Assembly: GCA_910592205.1 (NCBI GenBank)
Contig: CAJVPJ010000081.1
Location: 1-48,141 of the forward strand
From: Paraglomus occultum
Taxonomy: Eukaryota; Glomeromycota; Glomeromycetes; Paraglomerales; Paraglomeraceae
Length of the DNA stretch: 48,141 nucleotides
Reading direction: 5' to 3'
This document shows positions 23,045 to 32,866 of this stretch, one piece after another. Position 1 is the first letter of the stretch; the number at the start of each line of letters is the position of its first letter. The position numbers and the translations under genes were made by a program. Under the pieces are notes generated by a model. The model saw only the letters and a list, made by a program, of their open reading frames with translations, did no database searches and was not told the DNA's origin.

Positions 23045-24706
23045 ATGTCAGATTCTTCGTCTTCACCTTTAAGTACACCGTCACCGTCCTCCACCACTTC
23101 CACTCTAGACACGTCTCCGCTCTCGACGTCAACTGACTTCAGAAGTTCATATATCTCTTCGTTATACACCCACCCACGTCCAACCGAGACTACAGGGGTT
23201 TCGTTAGGCTGCCTAGTCAATGCTTCCGTCACAGTGGTCCCCAACAAGGACGATCCGCAACATCCACCAAATTATATTTACTTATTTGGTGGCTTTGATC
23301 AGTACACCGATGAAGTGTATAATGATCTATATAGATTAAATGTCGCAGAAATGAAATGGGAAGATGTCATCTATGTGAAGGGCAAAAGGCCATCAAAACG
23401 AAACGATCACTCAGCATCGTTGTGGAACGGAAATAAACTCGTTATATTTGGTGGGATGGACGATGAAGATGAATACTGTAATGATGTCGTGATATTAGAT
23501 TTAGAAACGATGACATGGGAAAGACCGGAAGTGCGTGGCTATATTCCACAAGGACGAGCGAAGCACTCGGCCACAATCTACAACGACAAGTTATATATCG
23601 TCGGTGGTCACTCTGCTGACGGCATCATTGTCTCGGAAGATGTTAATTGTCTCGATCTGGAGACTTGGACCTGGGAACCACCATTTGCGTTCGAACCGCG
23701 TCATTCGCATTATAGTTTTATCTTTAACAATAAGCTTTGTTTGTACGGTGGTTACACTGAAGATCTTGATCGAGAAAAGTCCCTAACGATGATGGATCTA
23801 GACACAAAGACTGTATCTAAAATCGACATTACGAGTGCATCTGCTCCTGGCACTGCTGGACAACATTTTGCTCAGCTATGTGGAGATAGACTTGTCGTAG
23901 TAGTAACAGAATGCGTGAAGCATGGTCTACTGCAAGTATCAACTGGTGCATGGGCACTCGATATGAATACTTTCGAATGGCGTCAGTATCTGGGTGACGA
24001 ACAAATAATCCAGGGTAACTGGCATTATTTTGCAATGGGTGAGAATAACCAATGCTTATTCTTGTTTGGCAACGGTGATAAAGACGAGGAGCATTACTTG
24101 TCTTGCGTGCTCTCGGTAGATTTGCAAGAGTATGGCCTTGTTCATATTCAACCACCAACAATCGGGATGGATCTCGGACAGCTGTTTAATGAATTGGCAG
24201 TGTCCGATTTTACCCTTCGTTCACTGGAGAAGGATGCTCCTCCGATATATTGTCACAAGATCATACTTCTTGCACGATGGGCACATTTTGCCAAGATGCT
24301 TAATTCAGGCATGATAGAATCTTTCAGCAACACATTTACTATTCCCGAACCATACAGCACAGTGCGTGCATTCATATACTATCTTTATACAGACACTTTA
24401 GAAGACTATCTACCGGTAGACACCATAGCTGACCTTATGGCATTGGGGAATTTATATCTGCTACCACGATTAGTATCGTTATGCAGTAGCCGCATACATC
24501 AGAAAATTGATGTCGAGCATGTAGCAAGAATTTATCATCGTGCTACAATGGCAGGAGAGAACGGTCTGAAGAAACGAGCCCTCAGATTCATGGACATGAA
24601 CTTCGGACGAGTTTCAAAAACCGAGGGATTTAGAACATTGCCCAAAGAAGTTCTTTTCGATTTTTACGATAGTTTACCAGAGAGGGCAAAAATCAGCGTG
24701 GAATGA
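23045..24706 (+). CDS. Kelch-repeat / BTB domain protein
   Basis: Intronless, 553 aa from ATG 23045; an upstream continuation of the frame has no ATG. Residues 1-45 are Ser/Thr/Pro-rich. Kelch blades follow from about 70: YLFGGFDQYTDEVYNDLYRL...W, LVIFGGMDDEDEYCNDVVIL...W, LYIVGGHSADGIIVSEDVNC...W, LCLYGGYTEDLDREKSLTMM, and weaker fifth and sixth blades (TFEWRQYL, CLFLFGNGDKDE). A BTB/POZ domain begins near 387 (SDFTLRSLEKDAPPIYCHK) and runs to about 490, followed by a BACK-like helical region. Proteins of this plan act as substrate adaptors of Cullin-3 ubiquitin ligases or as Ras-pathway regulators (S. pombe Ral2 and animal LZTR1 are comparable). Which of these roles applies is not shown by the sequence. 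Confidence 0.9.
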   Translation: MSDSSSSPLSTPSPSSTTSTLDTSPLSTSTDFRSSYISSLYTHPRPTETTGVSLGCLVNASVTVVPNKDDPQHPPNYIYLFGGFDQYTDEVYNDLYRLNVAEMKWEDVIYVKGKRPSKRNDHSASLWNGNKLVIFGGMDDEDEYCNDVVILDLETMTWERPEVRGYIPQGRAKHSATIYNDKLYIVGGHSADGIIVSEDVNCLDLETWTWEPPFAFEPRHSHYSFIFNNKLCLYGGYTEDLDREKSLTMMDLDTKTVSKIDITSASAPGTAGQHFAQLCGDRLVVVVTECVKHGLLQVSTGAWALDMNTFEWRQYLGDEQIIQGNWHYFAMGENNQCLFLFGNGDKDEEHYLSCVLSVDLQEYGLVHIQPPTIGMDLGQLFNELAVSDFTLRSLEKDAPPIYCHKIILLARWAHFAKMLNSGMIESFSNTFTIPEPYSTVRAFIYYLYTDTLEDYLPVDTIADLMALGNLYLLPRLVSLCSSRIHQKIDVEHVARIYHRATMAGENGLKKRALRFMDMNFGRVSKTEGFRTLPKEVLFDFYDSLPERAKISVE

Positions 24707-25484
24707 GCGGAATGGAACTAAAGGTCAAAATACCTGGGATATGACAAAAATGGTTCATACGATGGCACATTAGCAATCGAGTAACTTTTTACTTATTGCC
24801 AATGTGTGGAAGGATGAAAAGAACGTGTTTGGCAGTTGCGCCCATTCGTCTGTCATATTCCATTATTGTCCTTTTGGACGCATTAATAGGTTTATTACTA
24901 TTTGTATGCACTTGGATGTTAGAAGTATACTGTTATCAATAGTAATAGATGTCTTGGGTGATTGCGTAGATCAAATGTGGCAATTCGACCCCTTATCTCT
25001 TCCGAAAGAAGTAAATTACGAAATCAAAAAAAAAAAAAAAGGAAAATTAAACCGAAAATCCACTTGACAGCGTAAATGAATTCTGATTTGCTCGTCTGGA
25101 AAACTCGACCATCCATACATAACAATTTTTGTAAATTAAGTATCACAATGGCATGTGCGTGATGCAACATACCACGCGAGCACCAGTAAATCCCAAGTTA
25201 TTTTCCCTACAGCACCAGTTATGTTTAAAATAACAGAGTTGTACAGAGCCCTGGAATTGGTGTAGATTCAAAGAGTTTGTTTTTGTCCGATGTGACGAAT
25301 TCAGTAGAAAGCAAAATAACGCTTCATTCCTGCTGTTGTGATATCGAATGGAATTGAGGATTTGCAGGTCCATGTTACAAAATTCAAGAAAATTTCAAGA
25401 AATTGCCGTAATCTGCTGTTCGTACGCTTTAATGATACTATTAATACTATTAGTACCCTTAGTACCATTACTAACTTATATCTT
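24707..25484. other. intergenic region before the helicase gene
   Basis: The 3'UTR side of the Kelch-BTB gene includes a poly-A run at 25027-25040. From 25338 the helicase frame is already open but without an ATG, so 25338-25484 is taken as leader. Confidence 0.45.
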
Positions 25485-28400
25485 ATGCCTGTTCGGATTG
25501 GGCCAATCAATTTATGCATATATTATACGGATCCCCCAACATTGCTACGCAATTCTTTCGTCGTCCGCTACCAAGCGAAAACTCATTATATCCGTATTCC
25601 ATTATACCAACTTAGTCGACTCTCATTAATCAAGAAATGCTCGCTTTCCCTTAACTTCGGTATGAGCAAAAGTGTGCAACATATCAGTAACGGTTTAAAC
25701 CCATTGACGGATACTACGACACCCGGTTCTTTGCGAAAGTTTACTCGCGATCTATCTCCGAAAAAGTTTTCATACAACTGTGAAGGCGAACGACAAAAAG
25801 TTACTGAAAATAGTCATATTGGAAATAACGCAATGAAGTCGTCGCAATCCAATACTCATTACTCGCGTCAGCAGTTAAATGAGAGAGAAAAGAACAGGGA
25901 ACCAACGAGTTGCGCCTTTGCTCATCAGCTTCCGAGCTCTACTCAGCAAAGACGACATTTACCCCACCATAAGTACGAACCTTTTATTGATTTATCAAAA
26001 AACCGGAATGATTTTCGAACAAATTCACGACATAATCGACGAAACAGCCCAAATACTGAACCTTCAACCCGGTATCCACAGGCACATACTGCCAATTGCG
26101 ATCATGATCGATCTTGTAATACGCATTCAAGTAGGGACCGTTATTCTAAGACCAATTCTTCAACTTACTCCCAATCGAGAAAGTTAGAGGAATCGTGGCG
26201 TAGGTCAGAAAGCCGATCTAGTCAATCAGGTCATTTGTTACCATCACCACAGTCCCGTTTATCACCTGTAAAAGATTCATCGTCAACCTCCAAGAAGAGA
26301 CCCTTGTCACCATTAACACCAGCCGATCCTTATGTTCCAACGCACAGACAACGTCTTTCCACTGATGGCAACACTTTTGCAAGCTCCTATTTCGAGGAGA
26401 AATCAGATGCTATTATCAGAATAGATGATGCAGATGGCGGCCGTACTATCCAGCATCAACCAGAACAGCCCAATTTGTACTCTAGCTATAGTCAGCTATT
26501 TAGTCAGCTTGAGCATTCGACACAGCGAGATCCGCTTCCTCCGCAACAGACAGTGTATCAACGCGACCGGGAACGCCAACGTGGCGTAGAAAAGCGCCAA
26601 AAGTCTACGTACCACATGCCGCTTCGCATTTATAACCAGAGCTATATCGATTCCACTTTTGATGTAGAATCAGTTAAATCTAGACAAGAAAACCTTGTTT
26701 GGCTAAAAGGTCCAAAGAGTTTTCTCAATAATCACGCAAAGCATGACGTCGCTTGGGAGTCATTCGGACCGGATGACAATAAACTACACAGAGCCACGGT
26801 TAGCCTGAAAATTTCCGGGGAGGTGCTGCTCGCTTATGGTGATGGAAAGACAAAAAAGGATGCTGAGAAAATTGCCTATCTTCATCTTCTTTATAAATTG
26901 GAATCTGATGGTATGTTACAGAAACTTGTAGATGAACACAAATCAGGCTCTCGCAAACAAGATTCTCCTCCGGCCAAGGTCAATTCTAACGAAGGTGATC
27001 CTAAGAAACACGTGATAGACTTTTGCTCGAGGTTTGACTACATACCCGATTTTAAAGTGACCGGAGAAGGTCCGGCGCATAACACAGTATGGAATGCTGT
27101 GGTAGAATTACCCGAACCAAACATAATTGGTCGTGGATCTGGTAGGACAAAACGGGATGCAGAAAACGCTGCTGCAAGAGATTTCAAACAAAAGACCGAA
27201 GAGTACATGGCTGCCAATGGAATAAATTCTATCGATAAAGCAGCGGGAAGTTCGTTGAGCGAAACTGATGCTAAGCGGTTTGTGTCATACGTCATTAAGA
27301 AATTTGGTTACAAAGCACCGGTATTCCAGTACAAGAGAATTGGTCCCGCTCATCATACGTTGTGGCAAGCACATTTAATCGTACATGATAACGCGCTAGG
27401 TGTTGCAACTAGATCAAATAAACGCGATGCACAGGGAGCTTCGTACATAAATGGCGCGATAGAATTGCGTAAAAAGTACGAACATCATTGGGAAAAATAC
27501 GAAAAAGAAATAAAAAACAAGGAAAAAACCAAGCCAGCACCATCTGTTCAGATTTATTTCGGTGATAAAAGTCATGACATATTAGGAAGCTTGGTATCCG
27601 ATCTGCATGATGTAGAATATTTCTTGAGAAACGAAGATGAGGGTATTATAATGCAGAGTAAGCAATTGCCATCATCGGACGTTTCCAACGAACCGACGAA
27701 CCTGCCAGTCAAACGCCCTCGGCTAAATGATACTTTTCTTGTGAGTAAATCAATGGAATTATACAACAGGTACCAACGTTATCTCAATTCCCTTCAAAAC
27801 GCGCCAATACGTGCAACACGTGATTCTCTTCCAATAGCACGGTATGCAAGTACAATTGTAGAAGCAATTGAAAAGAACCCCGTCATTGTTCTTGTCGGGG
27901 CAACTGGCTGTGGGAAAACTACACAGTTACCGCAAATTATTTTTGAAGAATCTATCCGAAATGGCAAAGGTGCTTACTGCAATATTATAGTCACGCAGCC
28001 TCGACGAATAGCAGCTATTTCTGTTGCACAGCGAGTTGCAAAGGAGCGCGCAGAACGTTTGGGACAATCTATAGGATATACTGTTCGATTCGAGAGTGTT
28101 CCTCCTGTGCCTAATGGGAGTATTCTGTATTGTACAACTGGCGTTTTTTTGCGAAAGATGCATGAAGATAAAGATGGAAAAGACACCTTGGAAGGAGTTT
28201 CTCATATTGTTGTTGACGAAGTTCATGAGAGAGATATGAACTGTGACTTTTTATTGGTCATATTGAAGCGTATTCTTTTTGAACGACGGCGAGATGGCTT
28301 ACCGCCCATAAAATTGATTTTGATGAGCGCCACCATAGACACGGGTATTTTTGCTGATTATTTTGGTGAATTTTGTCCGGATGGTAAATGTCCTGTCATC

Positions 28401-30548
28401 GAGGTACCTGGCAGAACCTTCCCTGTACAACAATATTTTCTTGACGATCTCATACCGATGCTCAAGTCACGTTATCAAAGCGCGGGATTAGCATGTTTCG
28501 AGGACAAGGATACGAAAAAATACGTCGATCGTGAGTTGAAGCTTGCTCCTCCGCTAGTCGAGACTCCCAGACCGCCGGTATCCAAGGCAGATGCGCAAAA
28601 TAAATATCTTACTGTGGATGTGGATAGTGATGACGTTAGCAGTCACAGTAGCGATATTGACGATGTTGAAGGTAGTTCAACACCCTCGTCGAACATCACC
28701 GAATGGTCGAATGCGCCGAAACAAATAGACGAGGCGGCTGATGCAGAAATACCATATCAATTAATGGCACTAGTTATTGCTCACGTTGTTAACACTAGCA
28801 CGGAAGGCGCCATACTGGTCTTTTTGCCTGGTCTCGACGAAATTATGACATTCCAACGCCAAATTACCTCAACCCCTTATCCTTTAGGAATCAATTTTGC
28901 AGACACTGAGCGCTTTAAAATTTACGTACTTCACTCTACTATTCCGGCGAGTGCACAACAGGAAGTGTTCGATCCTGTGCCTAGCAACATGCGCAAAATC
29001 ATTCTTGCAACAAACATTGCAGAAACGTCCGTTACTATTCAAGATATCGTCTATGTTATTGATTCGGGCAAAGTAAAGGAAAAGCGGTACGACCAGAGCA
29101 AGCGCATGACAAGCTTAATGACCACATGGATAAGCCAATCAAACTCCAGACAGCGTTCAGGAAGAGCTGGTCGGGTCAGAGAAGGAGAATACTACGCATT
29201 GATGTCGTATGCACGCTATCAAACTCTCGAAGGATATTCTACTCCGGAAATGTTACGTTCTGATTTACAAGAGATCTGTTTGTATGTCAAGGCGCTCGAT
29301 CTTCCAGCAACAATAGGAGACGTACTCGCTCAGGCTATCCAACCACCAGACGAGGCTAGCGTAGTTGCGGCACTAGAAAATTTGAAATCTCTCCGTGCAT
29401 TGGATTCATCGGAGGAGCTGACTCCACTTGGAAAGGTTTTAGCTACGCTCCCAATGGAACCGGGACTAGGGAAAATGGTGTTACTAGGGGCTATATTCCA
29501 ATGCTTGGATCCAATGTTAACCATTGCTGCTTGTATGGCGTCAAAGAATCCTTTCATGTCTCTACCACAATGCAAGCAACAAGCAGACCAGGTCAAAGTC
29601 GAATGGGCTCAGGGTTTGGCAAGTGATCATTTTGCTATATTGAACGTGTACAACGCCTGGTACAAGCTTCACTCTCAAGGTCGTGCTGTTGCAGCGGCCA
29701 GGTTTTGTTCTGATAACTATTTAAGTAAATCAGGAATGCAAACCATAGGACAAGTAAAACTACAACTTTTACAACTTTTGGAACGTGCTGGTGTTGTTCC
29801 TAAAAATAACCAACGGTTTAATTATCAGACGGGTCCTGGTATCGGTCCGCCGGAACTTAATGTGAATTCCAATTGCATTCCCCTGCTCCGTGCTTTAATT
29901 TGTGCTGGAGTATATCCAAACGTATCCCTGAAAACTTCAAAAAAGACTTGTAGAACTAGACACGAAAATTGTGCGTTCATTCATCCTGCATCTGTGAATT
30001 ATAAAGGACGACTTGCCAAGGCGGCCGCAATGAGAAATGGATCGGGGCAATCAAGTGAAGAAGAACATGTAGAAGCAGCTGTCGGTACACTATATGCTTA
30101 TTCAACTAAAGTCAAATCGAGTGGGCAGCAGCAAGTTTTCCTTCGTGATACAACCAAAATAGACCCATTGTCGGTAGTGCTATTTGGCGGGGAGACAGAA
30201 TTACTGCAGAAAGGCGATATAACACTGCTTATGGACGAATGGCTTCAATTTACCGGGGGACCAAAAAGTATTAGGCTGACTAGTCAACTGAAATATCTTC
30301 TTGAACGATGCCTGTCTCGAATATATGACCAACTCGATGTGAAAAGTCACAAGGGATCTGCCGTTAATAATAATGATGACGATGATGCGAATCAATCGTT
30401 TGATGCAGACAGTCTTAGCCTTGGGTGCAATGAGCGTGCAACAACACGGCTTGTTCAGGGTATTGCAGAATTATTAGATCAAATAGATCGGGACGGGCCA
30501 CCTCCGGTACCATCGTACACTGCTGATAGGTACCGCCCCGTGCGCTAG
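25485..30548 (+). CDS. DEAH/DEVH-box RNA helicase with three dsRNA-binding domains (DHX9/MLE-like)
   Basis: Intronless, 1687 aa from the first in-frame ATG (25485); a second candidate start at 25662 gives 1628 aa. Order: Ser/Arg/Gln-rich disordered region to about 390; dsRNA-binding folds at about 395-482 (ENLVWLKGPKSFLNNHA), 505-577 (HVIDFCSRFDYIPDF, GSGRTKRDAENAAA) and 595-665 (FVSYVIKKFGYKAP, SNKRDAQGAS); then the helicase core with Walker A GATGCGKTTQ (about 805), TQPRRIAA, DEVHERD (911), SATID, LVFLPGLDE, TNIAETSVTI and QRSGRAGRV (1223), and HA2 and OB-fold regions to the end. An acidic Ser/Asp insert (DVDSDDVSSHSSDIDDVEGS) lies between the two RecA lobes. The domain plan resembles DHX9/Maleless, which has two dsRBDs, and unwinds structured RNA. 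The stretch between the two starts is basic, with one acidic residue, and could be a mitochondrial presequence. Confidence 0.92.
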   Translation: MPVRIGPINLCIYYTDPPTLLRNSFVVRYQAKTHYIRIPLYQLSRLSLIKKCSLSLNFGMSKSVQHISNGLNPLTDTTTPGSLRKFTRDLSPKKFSYNCEGERQKVTENSHIGNNAMKSSQSNTHYSRQQLNEREKNREPTSCAFAHQLPSSTQQRRHLPHHKYEPFIDLSKNRNDFRTNSRHNRRNSPNTEPSTRYPQAHTANCDHDRSCNTHSSRDRYSKTNSSTYSQSRKLEESWRRSESRSSQSGHLLPSPQSRLSPVKDSSSTSKKRPLSPLTPADPYVPTHRQRLSTDGNTFASSYFEEKSDAIIRIDDADGGRTIQHQPEQPNLYSSYSQLFSQLEHSTQRDPLPPQQTVYQRDRERQRGVEKRQKSTYHMPLRIYNQSYIDSTFDVESVKSRQENLVWLKGPKSFLNNHAKHDVAWESFGPDDNKLHRATVSLKISGEVLLAYGDGKTKKDAEKIAYLHLLYKLESDGMLQKLVDEHKSGSRKQDSPPAKVNSNEGDPKKHVIDFCSRFDYIPDFKVTGEGPAHNTVWNAVVELPEPNIIGRGSGRTKRDAENAAARDFKQKTEEYMAANGINSIDKAAGSSLSETDAKRFVSYVIKKFGYKAPVFQYKRIGPAHHTLWQAHLIVHDNALGVATRSNKRDAQGASYINGAIELRKKYEHHWEKYEKEIKNKEKTKPAPSVQIYFGDKSHDILGSLVSDLHDVEYFLRNEDEGIIMQSKQLPSSDVSNEPTNLPVKRPRLNDTFLVSKSMELYNRYQRYLNSLQNAPIRATRDSLPIARYASTIVEAIEKNPVIVLVGATGCGKTTQLPQIIFEESIRNGKGAYCNIIVTQPRRIAAISVAQRVAKERAERLGQSIGYTVRFESVPPVPNGSILYCTTGVFLRKMHEDKDGKDTLEGVSHIVVDEVHERDMNCDFLLVILKRILFERRRDGLPPIKLILMSATIDTGIFADYFGEFCPDGKCPVIEVPGRTFPVQQYFLDDLIPMLKSRYQSAGLACFEDKDTKKYVDRELKLAPPLVETPRPPVSKADAQNKYLTVDVDSDDVSSHSSDIDDVEGSSTPSSNITEWSNAPKQIDEAADAEIPYQLMALVIAHVVNTSTEGAILVFLPGLDEIMTFQRQITSTPYPLGINFADTERFKIYVLHSTIPASAQQEVFDPVPSNMRKIILATNIAETSVTIQDIVYVIDSGKVKEKRYDQSKRMTSLMTTWISQSNSRQRSGRAGRVREGEYYALMSYARYQTLEGYSTPEMLRSDLQEICLYVKALDLPATIGDVLAQAIQPPDEASVVAALENLKSLRALDSSEELTPLGKVLATLPMEPGLGKMVLLGAIFQCLDPMLTIAACMASKNPFMSLPQCKQQADQVKVEWAQGLASDHFAILNVYNAWYKLHSQGRAVAAARFCSDNYLSKSGMQTIGQVKLQLLQLLERAGVVPKNNQRFNYQTGPGIGPPELNVNSNCIPLLRALICAGVYPNVSLKTSKKTCRTRHENCAFIHPASVNYKGRLAKAAAMRNGSGQSSEEEHVEAAVGTLYAYSTKVKSSGQQQVFLRDTTKIDPLSVVLFGGETELLQKGDITLLMDEWLQFTGGPKSIRLTSQLKYLLERCLSRIYDQLDVKSHKGSAVNNNDDDDANQSFDADSLSLGCNERATTRLVQGIAELLDQIDRDGPPPVPSYTADRYRPVR

Positions 30549-31132
30549 ATTGCGTATCGATCGTGGAATATCTCTTTCATTTGCGATGTTATGAGCTATT
30601 ATTAGAGAGTTCGTGTGAGCATAGAATTGAGTTTTGTTTTTTTTTTTTTCTTTTTTTTTTTTCATTGCATTTTATAGAAAATATTTCATTTTCCTTGCAT
30701 ATCCTTTTCGCTTGTATAATATTATTCCTACTTCTGTTTCCTTTCTTTAGACATTTAGCATCTTTAATTTTGGCCTATATAACTAAGGTTTATATGCACT
30801 TGAGTTAGCTGAGCGTACAGGTTGTTGAAAATTATGGCTAGAGATGAGGAGAATAATGATCGAAAGTATCTCCTCTCATGTGCACACTTGGTATAGGTGT
30901 TTCATAAGCGAAAAACGGTTCGGGGAAGCTTATCATCATTAATAGCGTAATATTGTACAAAATCAATATTGTAATAAATTTGCTATAATTGTAAGTAGGT
31001 TAAATACGTGCTTTTAATGATATCGGTATACATTAGTTAGTTGGAGTATAAACTGTAAGTACTATAGTATTGATATTCCCGGGAGATTTTATGTATATAG
31101 ACAAAATATTTTAACCTATTCCAGCGAAGCAA
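30549..31132. other. helicase 3'UTR and spacer before the tRNA
   Basis: Contains long T runs (30637-30662). No gene seen. Confidence 0.5.
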
Positions 31133-31204
31133 TCCGCAATGGTCTAGTGGCTAGGATCTCCCGCTCTCACCGGGAAGGCCGGGGTTCAATTCCCCGTTGC
31201 GGAA
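31133..31204 (+). tRNA. tRNA-Glu (anticodon CTC)
   Basis: 72-nt cloverleaf without intron. The acceptor stem TCCGCAA pairs with TTGCGGA (31197-31203), with discriminator A at 31204. The anticodon stem TCCCG/CGGGA encloses loop CTCTCAC with CTC at positions 34-36, reading GAG. The T arm is CGGGG-TTCAATT-CCCCG. Box A (TGGTCTAGTGG) and box B (GGTTCAATTCC) match Pol III promoters. A T6 run at 31208-31213 is the terminator. Confidence 0.95.
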
Positions 31205-31207
31205 TAA

Positions 31208-31213
31208 TTTTTT
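31208..31213 (+). terminator. Pol III terminator of tRNA-Glu
   Basis: Run of six T beginning 4 nt after the mature tRNA end. Confidence 0.8.
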
Positions 31214-31318
31214 GTGACGCAAGCACTTTATTGGTCGATTCTTGTACTACTTCACTGCAATAATTTTTCATCATTTCTCAAGTTTGCATATTCGAAGTTC
31301 CGCTAAAAACTGCAAAAA

Positions 31319-31486
31319 CTAACCCGGCTTAAATTTTATTAAATTATCTAAATCCCTGCTTCTTACATAAACACTGATGGAACTTAAATTAGCATGACCG
31401 AGAACTTGATAAAGGCATACTGTTAATGGCTTGCCGTTCCCTCTCCTTCCATTATTTTTGACATGTTTATGCCATCTCCACATGAC
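31319..31486 (-). pseudogene. tyrosine recombinase-like C-terminal fragment
   Basis: A 55-codon minus-strand frame between two stops encodes a tail containing LYQVLGHANLSSISVYVRSR. This matches the LGH-x(n)-Y block of phage-type (tyrosine) integrases, where LGH precedes the catalytic tyrosine (YV here) by about ten residues. The expected Arg and HxxR blocks upstream cannot be found intact; the frame is closed by a TGA at 31489-31487. It lies 115 bp from a tRNA gene, a typical target of such enzymes. The fragment is short, so the family call is provisional, and the source (fungal Crypton, plasmid or endobacterium) is open. Confidence 0.45.
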
Positions 31487-31654
31487 TCATTTGTCTTCAA
31501 AGCAATGTATGCCTCATTTTAATACTACCTACAACCACTTATACATACGAGAACGACAAATAGTTCACGTGCTCTGCAGTTGCAGGCGGATCGCGTGGTT
31601 TACGACCTGTGCTTAGTGATGAAACGCGCCTACATTTACTGTATCACCCTCCGT

Positions 31655-31938
31655 TTTTCTCCTTATTAGCTATTTTCTCGAGGCACAACAGATAGCATTC
31701 GATCTTCTGATCAAATGACTCGAGCTTGCAGGCATTCAAAAATTCTATGACATTCTAGTTTAAAGACTTCTGTCTGAAATACTTATTTAGTTCGTGTTCG
31801 GACACGAGCTGAAAGAAATGCGAGATTATTTATATTATATCACCATGTTTAAAGGTACTAACAAAATCGAGACAGTGACGCTTACTGATTCAACTCTTGT
31901 CATAGTAATAAGGTAAAGTGAGGTGGTGTAGACGTGAG
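31655..31938 (-). pseudogene. decayed antisense copy of the gene at 45732 and its 5' intron
   Basis: The reverse complement aligns with 45606-45881. Both share CTCACGTCTACACCACCTCA, a GTAAGC donor, TGTCTCGATTTTGTTAGTAC inside the intron, the acceptor TCGCATTTCTTTCAG, and the coding start: SEHELNKYFRQKS here against SEHKLQKYFRQKS there, then NACK, QKIECY, LLCLEKIAN. Here the initiating ATG is lost (CTCGTG), a TAG stands at 31757-31755 where the other copy has TGG, and a second stop follows the conserved block. The copy is therefore dead. Conservation extends through the intron, so DNA duplication rather than retrocopying produced it. Confidence 0.8.
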
Positions 31939-32495
31939 GTTTATAGCGACGTGCAATGTAGGGCGCATTTATGCAGTCACTTCACGTGAATTAAATTTTG
32001 TGTTCACCCAATTATTTTTGTTGCAGATCATGCGTCGCGTAACTCGACAACTTGCACATACCGATATAATACTTTTGCTTTATTCATTTACGTTTTATAC
32101 AGTAAACAACCATGTTTTAGTTTGTTACTTTAGTGCAGCTTAATATAATAATAGTAAATAAATAGTCAAAGAGCACAATCACATGACATCATAAGGGACA
32201 TGAAGCATAAATCCAGTATCCTATCAGAGGATGAGCGTGGAAAAAGTTCTGACATCTTTAGCTTGGGGGCGTGCTTTGGAAAAACACCCTGCCGTGTGCA
32301 GGCCATACTGAAAGCCATCAAATTATTTTTTACAGGCTGGAAATCCTCCCGTTCCCGGAACACCTGAGAAGTATTTTGAACTTTATTCAAGATGCTGGGA
32401 GAATAGTCCCGATAAGTGACCATCAACTGAAATTATACGATTGATCAAACGACATTAAATTTAGATTGGCAAAAATTCTGAAATTATATTCCTAA
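31939..32495. other. spacer between two gene remnants
   Basis: An 86-codon minus-strand frame (32166-32426) is open but matches no family I recognise. No other structure is seen. Confidence 0.35.
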
Positions 32496-32866
32496 TTGAC
32501 TTCATTGAATTTACACAAGAATCGTATTGAAGATAAAGGAATAATCGTTTTAGCAAGCCTGGCTTCATTGCAACTTGAATACAATGAAATCAGAGACCTA
32601 GGAGCAATAGCTTTGGCAGAAGTATTAAAATCAAATTCTACACTGACATATTTGAATCTTTGTGGTAACAAGATTGGAGACACAGGTGCAACAGCTCTGG
32701 CAGAGGCTTTACATAATAATTCCTCCCTGTCATTATTAAACTTACAATACAATTGGATCAGAAATGTTGAGCAACAGATTTGGCTAAAACTCTTGAATTC
32801 AACACATCCTTAACATCTTTGGACCTTCATAATAATCAAATTGGGGCTGTAGGAACAACAGCTCTA
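32496..32866 (+). pseudogene. NLR-like leucine-rich repeat fragment, frameshifted
   Basis: Encodes RNI/NLRC3-type leucine-rich repeats: LTSLNLHKNRIEDKGIIVLA, LTYLNLCGNKIGDTGATALA, LSLLNLQYNWIRN, then LTSLDLHNNQIGAVGTTALA in another frame. One missing base near 32769 (GTTGAGCAACA, where GTTGGAGCAACA would keep frame) causes the shift. A stop codon immediately precedes the first repeat and homology stops abruptly at about 32866, so both ends are lost. The segment 32547-32873 contains no CpG, unlike its flanks. Such repeats occur in large families in arbuscular mycorrhizal fungi. Confidence 0.75.

Noticed and set aside
32166-32426. 86-codon minus-strand frame beside the LRR relic
   Set aside because: No recognised motif; the plus-strand reading is equally open for part of it. 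Left undecided and not annotated as a gene.
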